From Ralstonia pickettii DTP0602 (lineage in GTDB: Bacteria; Pseudomonadota; Gammaproteobacteria; Burkholderiales; Burkholderiaceae): a DNA stretch of 64,000 bases. Under the pieces are notes generated by a model that did no database searches, had not been told where the DNA came from, and saw only the letters and a program-made list of their open reading frames with translations. Below, one piece after another: positions 1-8,320 of the stretch. Each line of letters starts with the position of its first letter. The stretch's first letter is position 1. The position numbers and the translations under genes are program-made. The stretch covers positions 992,001 through 1,056,000 of the forward strand of contig CP006667.1 of the NCBI GenBank assembly GCA_000471925.1, in the 5' to 3' direction.

Positions 1-30
1 GCCTTGTGCCCCGTTTTTTTTTCGGCGGCT

Positions 31-606
31 TTATCCGCCGATATTCAGCAACGCCAGCACGCCCAGCGCCAGGAAGATCGCGGCAGCAATCTTGTGCACG
101 AGCGCAATCGGCATCTTGTTGGCGAACTTATCCCCCAACAGCACAGCCGGCGCATTGGCGATCATCATGCCGAAGGTTGTGCCCGCCACCACCGCCAGCA
201 CGGTATCGCTAAAGCGGGCAGCCAGCGCCACCGTGGCAATCTGCGTCTTGTCGCCCATTTCGGCAAAGAAAAACGCGACGATGGTCGTGCCCAGGATGCC
301 GATCGCCCCTTTGACCGGCTTGGCCTGCTCGGCGTCATCGAGCTTGTCGGGAATCAGCATCCACCCCGCCATCGCGATAAAGCCCAGGCCGAGAATCCAG
401 CGCAGCAGGCTTTCGCCCAGTACGTTGGTGATCCAGCCGCCGAGCGCGCCGGCAAAGCCGTGGTTGACCAGCGTGGCGATCAGGATGCCGAGGATGATCG
501 GGACGGGCTTGCGATAGCGCGCGGCCAGCACCAGCGACAGCAATTGCGTCTTGTCGCCCATTTCAGCAAGGGCGACGATGCCTGTGGAGACGAGGAAGGC
601 TTCCAT
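31..606 (-). CDS. Gdt1/UPF0016 family Mn2+ exporter
   Basis: A 191-residue integral membrane protein, probably a cation exporter of the Gdt1/TMEM165 (UPF0016) family that lowers cytoplasmic Mn2+. Two copies of the family signature E-M-G-D-K-T-Q lie about 13 residues from the N-terminus and again in the second half, each leading a three-helix repeat, as expected for this duplicated fold. I start at the ATG beginning MEAFLV because it sits just before the first motif; an in-frame start 18 codons upstream would add an atypical extension. A yybP-ykoY manganese riboswitch precedes it, which independently supports the Mn2+ role. The family is well established; the Mn2+ specificity of this copy is inferred from the leader. 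Confidence 0.88.
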   Translation of the reverse strand: MEAFLVSTGIVALAEMGDKTQLLSLVLAARYRKPVPIILGILIATLVNHGFAGALGGWITNVLGESLLRWILGLGFIAMAGWMLIPDKLDDAEQAKPVKGAIGILGTTIVAFFFAEMGDKTQIATVALAARFSDTVLAVVAGTTFGMMIANAPAVLLGDKFANKMPIALVHKIAAAIFLALGVLALLNIGG

Positions 607-683
607 GTTGTTATGTGGGATAACCGGGCCGCAATGCATCGCGAGATGCCAATGACGCACACCTTTCCCGGCCCGGCCAGAAA

Positions 684-856
684 GGTATGGTCATCGGTCT
701 CGCCAGGCATGGACGCTGCCGGGCCAATCACAACAAGGCCGGGCGGGTCCGGAGCTGCGCACGCCATAACCGCAAGCGGTCAAGTCTGTTGACGTACGCC
801 CCTGTCTCCCGGTGTCCGCATTGCGCGGCGCGGTGCGAGCAGGGCGGCTACTCCCC
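684..856 (-). ncRNA. yybP-ykoY manganese riboswitch
   Basis: On the minus strand the 5' conserved block GGGGAGTAGCC lies at 856-846 and the 3' conserved block containing GGCGAGACC ends near 684. These are the two invariant internal-loop sequences of the yybP-ykoY (Mn2+-sensing) riboswitch. The aptamer ends about 80 nt before the start codon of a Gdt1/UPF0016 exporter, one of the classic target families. The GC-rich stretch between the aptamer and the start codon could form the expression platform, but I could not fold it. Confidence 0.85.
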
Positions 857-869
857 AATGGAAGTCGCG

Positions 870-898
870 ATTATAGCGGCAGCGGCGGTGATCGTCCA
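870..898 (-). promoter_or_regulatory. sigma70 promoter of the riboswitch-exporter transcript
   Basis: The minus strand shows a perfect -10 TATAAT (875-870) and a -35-like TGGACG (898-893) with a 17-bp spacer. Transcription would start near 863, just upstream of the riboswitch core at 856, so promoter and aptamer support each other. Confidence 0.7.
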
Positions 899-925
899 CC
901 GGCGCCGGGATCGCGGAAGTGACGT

Positions 926-2083
926 TCAGGCCGGTACCGGCGCATTGTCGCTGGTCTGGCGGCCGCGGAAATCGGTCCAGCACAGCGCCTTGAAGTCATA
1001 CAGCTTGCAGCGGCGTGCGGTGTCGAAGTACCAGCGCCACGAGAAATTCTCGATGATGATGCGGCCCGGCAGCGCGTGTTCCAGCAGCGCCTGGGCGCGC
1101 TTGAGGCGGTACAGCGGCACGCTCATGTCGACGTGGTGGGCGGTGTGTTCCATGATGTGGTGCAACGCGGCGCCGATGCCGTGGCGGAAGCGCAGGTGCA
1201 CGGTGGTCGAGACAAACGGCTGCGCCTTGGCCCACATCGCCTTGGTGTCGTACCACGCCACGCTGGTGTGGGTGTGGTGCACGTAGAGCACGAAGCCGAC
1301 GGTGATGTTCCACACCAGGAACGGCAGCACGAAACCGGCGCCGACCAGCATCCACGCCGACTGGCTGGTGGCGAACGCCAGCCCGACCAGCGCGCCGATC
1401 CACGCCAGCCCGAAGGCCGCCACCAGCGCGCAGTCGCCCAGGAAGATCGGGCGGCGCGTGGCCATCTGGCGCTTGCTCGGGAAGAACAGCTTGCACCACC
1501 AGATCTCGACCAGGTAGTACAGGCCCGGGCCGAAGCCGGTGCGGTAGATGCGCTCCATCACGCGGCGCCAGCGCGGCAGCGCGTTGAATTCTTCCAGCGA
1601 GTAGGGCGCCCAGACGAAGTCGAAGCCTTTCAGGTTGGTGTAGCCGTGGTGCACCACATTATGGCCGACTTCCCACAGGCTGTAGGGCGTCAGCGACGGC
1701 AGGAAGGTCAGCCGGCCCAGCCATTTGTTCAGGCCGCGGCGCGGCGTCAGGCTCTGGTGGCAGGCATCGTGGCCGATGATAAACAGGCGCGCGATCACCA
1801 GGCCCGCCAGCACGCCCAGCGCGAGCTTGGCGGCCCCGTGCTGGGCCAGCACCACGCCGGCCAGCACGGCGGCGAACAGCAGGTAGTCGAAGGCGAACAG
1901 CGCCAGCGCGCGCGGCGTGCTGCGCTGGCCGAGCGGAATCAGCCAGCCGCGGATGATCTTGCGCGAGGGCAGCGGTGCGTCCGGTGCGATCGGCTCCGGG
2001 AGGGGCGCGCCGCCGGGTGCGGCGCGTTTGGCATGGGCGGCATGGGGGGCATGCTCGGGATGCGCGGATTGGAATGCGGTCAT
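926..2083 (-). CDS. membrane fatty acid desaturase
   Basis: A 385-residue di-iron membrane desaturase that would insert a double bond into acyl chains using O2. The three histidine clusters are present: HDACH in the first third, HNVVHH about 40 residues later, and HTAHH in the C-terminal third, separated by hydrophobic segments as in acyl-lipid desaturases. The ATG at 2083 has AGAAGG eight bases upstream; a longer frame is open but lacks a ribosome site. The N-terminal 45 residues are His/Ala/Pro rich and probably cytoplasmic. The desaturation position cannot be told from sequence. An FNR-type palindrome lies about 100 bp upstream. Confidence 0.85.
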   Translation of the reverse strand: MTAFQSAHPEHAPHAAHAKRAAPGGAPLPEPIAPDAPLPSRKIIRGWLIPLGQRSTPRALALFAFDYLLFAAVLAGVVLAQHGAAKLALGVLAGLVIARLFIIGHDACHQSLTPRRGLNKWLGRLTFLPSLTPYSLWEVGHNVVHHGYTNLKGFDFVWAPYSLEEFNALPRWRRVMERIYRTGFGPGLYYLVEIWWCKLFFPSKRQMATRRPIFLGDCALVAAFGLAWIGALVGLAFATSQSAWMLVGAGFVLPFLVWNITVGFVLYVHHTHTSVAWYDTKAMWAKAQPFVSTTVHLRFRHGIGAALHHIMEHTAHHVDMSVPLYRLKRAQALLEHALPGRIIIENFSWRWYFDTARRCKLYDFKALCWTDFRGRQTSDNAPVPA

Positions 2084-2182
2084 TCGGAACCTTCTGGTTG
2101 CGGTCGGATTGGCGTCGGCGCGCAGCCGATGCGGATCGGGCGCGGCAGACCGCAAAGGTTAGAAGGCTTTGCCGGGAATGAT

Positions 2183-2198
2183 CTTGACGGGCGTCAAG
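2183..2198. promoter_or_regulatory. FNR/ANR-like palindrome upstream of desaturase
   Basis: CTTGAC-GGGC-GTCAAG is a perfect 6-bp inverted repeat with a 4-bp spacer, close to the TTGAT-N4-ATCAA consensus for FNR/ANR-family regulators. It is centred about 107 bp upstream of the desaturase start. An O2-dependent desaturase is a sensible target for oxygen control. It is a single site, so chance occurrence is possible. Confidence 0.4.
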
Positions 2199-2227
2199 CC
2201 GGTGGGACGCAGGAAGCGGTAAACGCA

Positions 2228-2250
2228 CGCCCGCCGCGTGGCGGCGGGCG
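2228..2250 (-). terminator. GC-rich hairpin after guaD
   Basis: CGCCCGCCGC-GTG-GCGGCGGGCG gives a perfect 10-bp stem 23 bases past the guaD stop on the minus strand. It is followed only by GCGTTTACC, so the U-tract is weak. It may act as a terminator or a 3'-end stabiliser. Confidence 0.45.
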
Positions 2251-2272
2251 CTTGCAGGCGAGATGTGACGGA

Positions 2273-3595
2273 TCAGGCGGCCGGCACGTGGGCAGCTTCG
2301 CCCATCACATAGACGTTGTCGATCACGCGGTCATCGCCCAGCATCGCGAAGGCGAAAAGTTCTTCTTCCAGCGTTTCGGAACGGTTGCTGCGGCGGGCGA
2401 TCAGCGGCGTGGCCTTGGGGTCCAGCACGATGAAGTCGGCCTCGCAGCCTTCGCTGAAGCTGCCGACGCGGTCGGTCCAGCCCAGTGCCTCGGCGGCCGC
2501 GCGCGTGGCTAGGTAGAACATGCGCAGCGCGGTCAGGTAGTAGCCGCCCATGCGCGCCACCTTGTGCGCCGCGTTCATGGTGCGGAACATCGAGAATGAG
2601 GTGCCGCCGCCCACGTCGGTGGCCAGTGTCACGTTCAGGCGGTTGGCGTCGGACTGGTGGAAGTCGTAGAAGCCGCTGCCGAGGAACAGGTTCGAGGTGG
2701 GGCAGTGCGCCACCGCGGCGCCGCTGTCGGCCAGGCGGCGGCGGTCGTCCTGGTCCAGGTAGATGGCGTGACCGTACATCGCACCCGGGCGTAGCAGGCC
2801 GTAGTGGTCGTAGACGTCGAGGTAGCTGCGCGCATCCGGGAACAGCTCGGCGACCCATTTGACCTCGTCGCGGTTCTCGGCGACGTGGGTCTGGATAAAG
2901 GCGTCGGGGTAGGCGCGTGCCAGCTCGCCGCAGGCGGCGAGTTGCGCTTCGGTCGAGGTCGGCGCGAAGCGCGGCGTGATGGCGTAGCCGAGGCGCCCCT
3001 TGTTATGCCAGCGCGACATCAGGTCGGCGGAATCCTGCGCACCGCTCTCGGCGGTGTCGCGCAGGAACTCGGGGCAGTTGCGGTCCATCATCACCTTGCC
3101 GGTGACCATGCGCAGGTTGCGCGCCTCGCTCTCGGCAAACAGCGCCTCGGCCGAGGCCTTGTGCACCGTGCTCCAGACCACCGCGCTGGTGGTGCCGTTG
3201 CGCAGCAGTTCTTCGGTGAAGAAGCCGGCCACGCCGCGCGCGTAGTCGGGATCGGCAAAGCGGCGCTCTTCGGGGAAGGTGTAGGTCTCGAGCCAGTGCA
3301 GCAGGCCCGGCGATGGCGACGCGATCATGTCGGTCTGCGGGTAGTGCACGTGGGTATCGATAAAGCCGGGCACGATCAGCTTGCCGCGGTGGTCGACGAT
3401 CTCGGCGTCGGCCGGGATGCGCGCGGCCAGCTCGGTGTAGTCGCCGGCGGCGGCGATGCGCCCGGCCGTGACGATCAGCACCCCGTCGTCCCAATACTGA
3501 TACGCGTCCTCATGGAACTGCGGGTCGCGCAGGAAATGCAGCACGCGGCCGCGGATGGCGCGGGTCAGGGAAGGGGTCTTGGGGGTGGTCGTCAT
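2273..3595 (-). CDS. guaD: guanine deaminase
   Basis: A 440-residue cytosolic amidohydrolase that would convert guanine to xanthine. The metal-binding motif PGFIDTHVHYPQ (HxH) appears about 80 residues in. It is followed by NGTTSAVVW, the substrate-loop TPRFAPT, metal-ligand HVAEN, the second histidine in GHAIYL, the HCPTSN element and catalytic aspartate in LATDVGGGTS, in the order typical of GuaD. The start at 3595 has AGAAGAG upstream; an in-frame extension of 76 residues is arginine-rich and looks like non-coding readthrough. It lies 67 bp after the deaminase gene that precedes it on the minus strand, with the Xdh genes further upstream, so its xanthine product would be used by XdhAB. Confidence 0.93.
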   Translation of the reverse strand: MTTTPKTPSLTRAIRGRVLHFLRDPQFHEDAYQYWDDGVLIVTAGRIAAAGDYTELAARIPADAEIVDHRGKLIVPGFIDTHVHYPQTDMIASPSPGLLHWLETYTFPEERRFADPDYARGVAGFFTEELLRNGTTSAVVWSTVHKASAEALFAESEARNLRMVTGKVMMDRNCPEFLRDTAESGAQDSADLMSRWHNKGRLGYAITPRFAPTSTEAQLAACGELARAYPDAFIQTHVAENRDEVKWVAELFPDARSYLDVYDHYGLLRPGAMYGHAIYLDQDDRRRLADSGAAVAHCPTSNLFLGSGFYDFHQSDANRLNVTLATDVGGGTSFSMFRTMNAAHKVARMGGYYLTALRMFYLATRAAAEALGWTDRVGSFSEGCEADFIVLDPKATPLIARRSNRSETLEEELFAFAMLGDDRVIDNVYVMGEAAHVPAA

Positions 3596-3662
3596 GGTTT
3601 GTCTCTTCTGGCCGGCCTGCGCGCAATGCGCTGCAGGCCGGGCTATTGGCATGCGCCGACGC

Positions 3663-4718
3663 TCAGGCCGCGGGGGCCGTGGCGGGCGGGGAGTTGGGCG
3701 GGCTCGACCAGAAATGGTCGACTTCCGCCAGGTACTCGGCCTTCTGCATGGCAGGCAGGAAGGCCGCTTCAAAGCTGTTGCGCGCGAGCTTGTGGGCATC
3801 GGCCGCGTCCAGCGGCAGCGCATCGAAGGTGGCTTCCCAGTTGGCGTTCATATAGCCGCCGAAATAAGCCGGGTCGTCCGAGTGCAGCGTGATCAACACG
3901 CCCGCATCGAGCATGCGCTTGAGCGGGTGGTCGCGCAGGTCTGGGTAGACCTTTAGCTTGACGTTCGACAGCGGGCACACGGTCAGCGCCACCCGCTCGC
4001 GCGCCAGGCGTTCGACCAGCGCCGGATCGTCGATGGCATGCACGCCGTGGTCGATGCGCTGTACCTTGAGGATGTCGAGCGCGTCGGTGACGTACTGCGC
4101 CGGGCCTTCCTCGCCCGCGTGGGCCACCAGGTTCAGGCCCAGCTCACGCGCTTTTGCGAACACGCGCGCGAATTTCTCGGGCGGGTTGCCCTGCTCTGAC
4201 GAATCCAGGCCGACGCCGACGAAACGGTCGCGGTAGGGCAGCGCGGCGTCCAGCGTGGCAAAGGCGTCTTCCTCCGACAGATGGCGCAGGAAGCACAGGA
4301 TCAGGCTGCTGGAGAAGTCATACTCAGTGCGCGCCTGCGCCAGGGCATCGGCGATGCCGTCGATCACCACGCCGATCGGCACGCCGCGCGCGGTATGGGT
4401 CTGCGGATCGAAGAAGATCTCGGCGTGACGGACGTTGTCGGCGACGGCGCGCTTGACGTAGTCCATGGTCATGTCGAAGAAATCTTCCTCGGTCAACAGC
4501 ACGCTGGCGCCGGCGTAGTAGATATCCAGGAACGACTGCAGGTCGGTGAAGGCGTAGGCGGCGCGCAGTGCCTCGACGCTCGGGTAGGGCAGCGCGACCT
4601 GGTTGCGCTGGGCCAGCCGGAAGATCAGTTCCGGCTCGAGCGTGCCTTCGATATGCACATGCAGTTCGGCCTTGGGAGTGCGGCGGATCTTGTCCGCGAG
4701 CGCGGCATCGATGGTCAT
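3663..4718 (-). CDS. add: adenine/adenosine deaminase
   Basis: A 351-residue member of the adenosine deaminase fold. Visible motifs are ELHVHIEGT (HxH metal ligands near residue 20), EIFFDPQTHT, HAGEEG with the catalytic Glu, RIDHGV, and SDDPAYFGGY with the catalytic Asp. FFDPQTHT and DDPAYFGGY match what I recall of the bacterial group shown to be adenine deaminases (Pseudomonas type) better than classical adenosine deaminases. The context agrees, because free adenine would become hypoxanthine, the substrate of the XdhAB encoded next door, and no nucleoside phosphorylase is present. The gene symbol follows the family; base versus nucleoside specificity is inferred. Confidence 0.88.
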   Translation of the reverse strand: MTIDAALADKIRRTPKAELHVHIEGTLEPELIFRLAQRNQVALPYPSVEALRAAYAFTDLQSFLDIYYAGASVLLTEEDFFDMTMDYVKRAVADNVRHAEIFFDPQTHTARGVPIGVVIDGIADALAQARTEYDFSSSLILCFLRHLSEEDAFATLDAALPYRDRFVGVGLDSSEQGNPPEKFARVFAKARELGLNLVAHAGEEGPAQYVTDALDILKVQRIDHGVHAIDDPALVERLARERVALTVCPLSNVKLKVYPDLRDHPLKRMLDAGVLITLHSDDPAYFGGYMNANWEATFDALPLDAADAHKLARNSFEAAFLPAMQKAEYLAEVDHFWSSPPNSPPATAPAA

Positions 4719-4772
4719 GGGGGCCTCGTTTCTGGGCTTTTCTGTACCTTCCGGCGGGCCGGCGGCACGGGT

Positions 4773-5762
4773 TCAGGGATGCACCGCCTCCGGGCGGCCG
4801 GCACGCAGCGCGGCGAGGCGCTGTTCGCGGACCTGGAGCAGCTGGGCGACGATGGCTACCGCAATCATAGCCGGAGCCTTGTCGATGATCCCGGGAACCC
4901 CCATGGGGCATGTCATTTCCGCAAACCGGGCGGGGTCGATGCCGTGCTCGGCCATGCGGTGTTCGAAGCGCGCGCGCTTGGTCTTGGAACCAATCAGCCC
5001 GAAGTAGGCGAAATCGGTGCGCTTCAGGATTTCTTCGCACAGGGTCTGGTCGAGCGCATGGCTGTGCGTCATGACCAGGAAATAGCTGCCCGCGGGTGCC
5101 TGCGCGACCACGGCCTCGGGCGTGTCGCTGGCCTCGGCCTCGACGTTGTCGGGCAGGCCGCCGGGGAACAGCGTGTCGCGCTCGTCGACCCAGTGCACGC
5201 GGCATGGCAGCGTGGCCAGCACCTTGACCAGCGCATGGCCGACATGGCCCGCGCCGAACAGCACCACGTGCATGGCGTCGGGCACCAGCGTGTCGATCCA
5301 GCTGCCGTCGGCGTGCAGCACGACGCCGGGGATGACGGCTTTGCTGTCCGCCTGCGCCACGGGCCCGCTGGCTGGCACGTGCCGCTGAAGCGACTTGCCA
5401 GCGGCGAAATTGCGCTCGATTGCGTCGAGCCAGCCCAGGTCGGCTTCGCCCAGCACCTCGAACGCCAGTTGCACCACGCCGCCGCAACATTGGCCGAGCG
5501 CCGGACCGAGGGGAATGCGCTCGATACGGCGCGCTTCACCGCGCACCAGCATCGCGCGCGCGATATCCATGCCGCGCCACTCCAGGTGGCCGCCGCCGAT
5601 GGTGCCGACCAGGTCGTCGGCGCTGACCAGCATGCGGATGCCGGGCTCGCGCGGCGCGGAGCCCTTGACCTCGACGATGGTGACCATCGCTACCGGCACG
5701 CCGGTGCGCACCATGCGGGCGGCGTCGGCGAAGCGGAAGGGTTTGAGCGGTGCGTCCTGCAT
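4773..5762 (-). CDS. xdhC: XdhC molybdenum cofactor insertion chaperone
   Basis: A 329-residue XdhC/CoxI-family chaperone that delivers and helps sulfurate the molybdenum cofactor for XdhB. The N-terminal half carries the family signature VTIVEVKGSAPREPG and GTIGGGHLEW; the C-terminal half has a Rossmann nucleotide motif, VLFGAGHVGHALV. The start is the ATG of MQDAPLKPF; the upstream in-frame extension is Arg/Pro/Gln-rich and unlike the family. It is third in the xdhA-xdhB-xdhC order, separated from xdhB by about 140 bp that contain a CCCCTCG/CGAGGGG hairpin. It is not part of the mature enzyme. Confidence 0.92.
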   Translation of the reverse strand: MQDAPLKPFRFADAARMVRTGVPVAMVTIVEVKGSAPREPGIRMLVSADDLVGTIGGGHLEWRGMDIARAMLVRGEARRIERIPLGPALGQCCGGVVQLAFEVLGEADLGWLDAIERNFAAGKSLQRHVPASGPVAQADSKAVIPGVVLHADGSWIDTLVPDAMHVVLFGAGHVGHALVKVLATLPCRVHWVDERDTLFPGGLPDNVEAEASDTPEAVVAQAPAGSYFLVMTHSHALDQTLCEEILKRTDFAYFGLIGSKTKRARFEHRMAEHGIDPARFAEMTCPMGVPGIIDKAPAMIAVAIVAQLLQVREQRLAALRAGRPEAVHP

Positions 5763-5904
5763 GTCGGGGGCCTTGTGGAGGTGCTTGGTATTGCTTGTGT
5801 CAGAGGTGGCGCGCGCCTGCTTCTTCCGCCGGCCCCTCGCCTGTCGACGCAGACGAGGGGGGAAAGTCCGGGGCGCCCGCAGGCGCGCGCTTCCTTGCCA
5901 TCGA

Positions 5905-8295
5905 TCAGGCCGTCGCTTCGGTTGCTGATTCGGCTGCTGATTCGGCTGCCTGTGCCGCGGCCTCGCGCACGGCTTCCACCGCGTCAAGGATCGCCTCGCT
6001 GGTGGCGGGTGCCTGCAGCGGCGGGTTGATGCGGTAGTCGCCCACCGCGGCAATCGCGTCGCGGATCGCGAAGAACACCGAGAACGGCAGCAGCAGCGGC
6101 GGCTCGCCCACCGCCTTGGAGCGGTGGATGCTGTCCTCGACGTTCTGGTTCTGGTACAGGCGCACGTTGAATTCCTCGGGGCAGTCGTTGACCGTGGGAA
6201 TCTTGTACGTGGACGGTGCGTGCGTCATCAGCTTGCCGTCCTTGTTCCACCACAGTTCCTCGGTGGTCAGCCAGCCCATGCCCTGGATAAACGCGCCCTC
6301 CACCTGGCCGATGTCGATCGCCGGGTTCAACGAGCGGCCGGCGTCGTGCAGCGCGTCGGCGCGCAGCAGCTTCCATTCGCCGGTCAGCGTATCCACCAGC
6401 ACCTCGGAGCAGGCGGCGCCGTAGGCGTAGTAGTAGAACGGGCGGCCGTGCAGCTTGCTCTGGTCCCAGTGCAGCTTGGGCGTGGTGTAGAAGCCGTCGG
6501 ACCACAGCTGCACGCGCGACACATAGGCCTCGCGCGCCAGGTCGCCGAACGACAGGCGCAGTTCGCCCGCGCAGACCAGGTCATCGTTGAAGCGCACTTC
6601 CGACGGTTCCACGCCGGCCTTGCGCGCCGCAAACGCCGCCAGGCGCTCGCGGATCTGGCGCGCGGCGTCCTGCGCGGCCTTTCCGTTCAGGTCCGCGCCG
6701 GTCGATGCGGCGGTGGCCGAGGTGTTGGCCACCTTGCTGGTATCGGTCGCGGTCACGCGCACGCGCTCCATGCGGATGCCGAGTTCGTGTGCCACCACCA
6801 TCGCCACCTTGGTATTCAGGCCCTGGCCCATCTCGGTGCCGCCGTGGTTCACCAGCACCGAGCCGTCGTTGTAGACGTGTACCAGCGCGCCGGCCTGGTT
6901 GAAGTGCGCCACGTTGAACGAGATGCCGAACTTCACCGGGGTGATGGCGATGCCCTTCTTCAGGATCGGGCTCTGCGCGTTGAACGCGCGCGTGGCCTCG
7001 CGGCGGGCGCGGTATTCGCTGGTCGCCACCAGTTCGTCGATCAGATCGTGGATGACGTTGTCTTCCACGGTCTGGCCATAAGGCGTGACGTTGTTCTCCG
7101 TCTTGCCGTAGAAGTTGGCGCGGCGCACGTCGAGCGAATCCTTGCCGACGTTGCGGGCCACGTTGTCCAGGATGTACTCGACCGCGAACGCGCCTTGCGG
7201 GCCGCCGAAGCCGCGGAAGGCGGTGTTGCTCTGCGTGTTGGTCTTGCCGCAGTAGCCGTCGATCTGCACGTTCGGCAGCCAGTAGGCGTTGTCGAAGTGG
7301 CAGATGGCGCGGGTCATCACCGGACCCGACAGGTCGGCGGAAAAACCGGCGCGCGACACCATCTCGACCTTGACGCCCTCGATGCGGCCTTCATCGTCGT
7401 GGCCGACTTCATAGTCGAACACGAAGTCATGGCGCTTGCCGGTGATCATCATGTCGTCGTCGCGGTCCGGGCGCAGCTTGACCGGGCACATCAGCTTCCA
7501 GGCAGCCAGCGCGGCGCAGCAGGCGAACAGCGCCGACTGCGACTCCTTGCCGCCGAAGCCGCCGCCCATGCGGCGGCACTCGACCAGCACCTGGTGCGCA
7601 TGCCAGCCCAGCATGTGCGAGACCGCGTGCTGCATTTCGGTCGGGTGCTGGGTCGAGCACCACACGTGCATGCCGTCGTTCTCGCGCGGCGCGGCGTAGG
7701 AGATCTGGCCTTCCAGGTAGAACTGCTCCTGGCCGCCCAGGCGGATCTTGCCGCTGTCCTGGTGGGCGGCGCTTGCGATATGCGCGGCGGCTTCGCCACG
7801 CTTCAGGTGCATCGGCGGCAGCACATAGCTGCCGGCCTGGTGCGCGGCCTCCGGCGACAGCACCGGCGGCAGGTCCTCATACTCGATCACGCCCAGTCGC
7901 GCCGCGCGGCGGGCCGCATCATGCGACCTCGCCACCACGATAAAGACCGGCTGGCCGATAAACTGCACCACGCCGCGCGCCAGGATCGGATCATCGTGGA
8001 TGATCGGGCCGCAGTCGTTGCTGCCGGGGATGTCGTCCACCGTCAGCACGGCGACCACGCCGGGCGCGGCGCGCACCTTGTCGAGGGAGATCGACTGGAT
8101 GCGGGCGTGCGCGCGGGTGCTCATGCCGAGCGCGGCGTGCAGCGTGCCGGCCAGCTCGGGGATATCATCCGTGTAGGTGGCGGTGCCGGCCACGTGCAGG
8201 TGGGCGGATTCATGCGGACGCGAGATGCCGACCTGCGGAACCGGTTCGGCGGCGACGCTGGCGTCGAGCAGGAAGGGTTCGGTTTGCTTGTTCAT
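5905..8295 (-). CDS. xdhB: xanthine dehydrogenase, molybdopterin subunit
   Basis: A 796-residue large subunit that binds the Mo cofactor and oxidises hypoxanthine and xanthine to urate. The cofactor loop GGGFGGKES, FRGFGGPQG, the EMGQGLNTK segment and the KAVGEPPLLL motif carrying the catalytic glutamate are all intact and in family order. Start at 8295 with AAGGAAAG upstream. The last 25 residues are Ala/Glu repeats (ESAAESATEATA), encoded by short direct repeats, and probably disordered. Only 25 bp separate it from xdhA, consistent with translation as a pair. Confidence 0.95.
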   Translation of the reverse strand: MNKQTEPFLLDASVAAEPVPQVGISRPHESAHLHVAGTATYTDDIPELAGTLHAALGMSTRAHARIQSISLDKVRAAPGVVAVLTVDDIPGSNDCGPIIHDDPILARGVVQFIGQPVFIVVARSHDAARRAARLGVIEYEDLPPVLSPEAAHQAGSYVLPPMHLKRGEAAAHIASAAHQDSGKIRLGGQEQFYLEGQISYAAPRENDGMHVWCSTQHPTEMQHAVSHMLGWHAHQVLVECRRMGGGFGGKESQSALFACCAALAAWKLMCPVKLRPDRDDDMMITGKRHDFVFDYEVGHDDEGRIEGVKVEMVSRAGFSADLSGPVMTRAICHFDNAYWLPNVQIDGYCGKTNTQSNTAFRGFGGPQGAFAVEYILDNVARNVGKDSLDVRRANFYGKTENNVTPYGQTVEDNVIHDLIDELVATSEYRARREATRAFNAQSPILKKGIAITPVKFGISFNVAHFNQAGALVHVYNDGSVLVNHGGTEMGQGLNTKVAMVVAHELGIRMERVRVTATDTSKVANTSATAASTGADLNGKAAQDAARQIRERLAAFAARKAGVEPSEVRFNDDLVCAGELRLSFGDLAREAYVSRVQLWSDGFYTTPKLHWDQSKLHGRPFYYYAYGAACSEVLVDTLTGEWKLLRADALHDAGRSLNPAIDIGQVEGAFIQGMGWLTTEELWWNKDGKLMTHAPSTYKIPTVNDCPEEFNVRLYQNQNVEDSIHRSKAVGEPPLLLPFSVFFAIRDAIAAVGDYRINPPLQAPATSEAILDAVEAVREAAAQAAESAAESATEATA

Positions 8296-8320
8296 GCCGA
8301 TGCTTTCCTTTTTCTCTGGC

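Noticed and set aside
9..40. Hairpin CGGCGG/CCGCCG with a T-run at the window start, looking like a terminator
   Set aside because: The T-run precedes the stem on the plus strand and is an A-run on the minus strand, so it is the wrong order for an intrinsic terminator of the minus-strand exporter gene.
5915..5965. Direct repeats of GATTCGGCTGC near the xdhB end, considered as a repeat element
   Set aside because: They encode the in-frame Ala/Glu/Ser tail of XdhB and are only two or three short copies.
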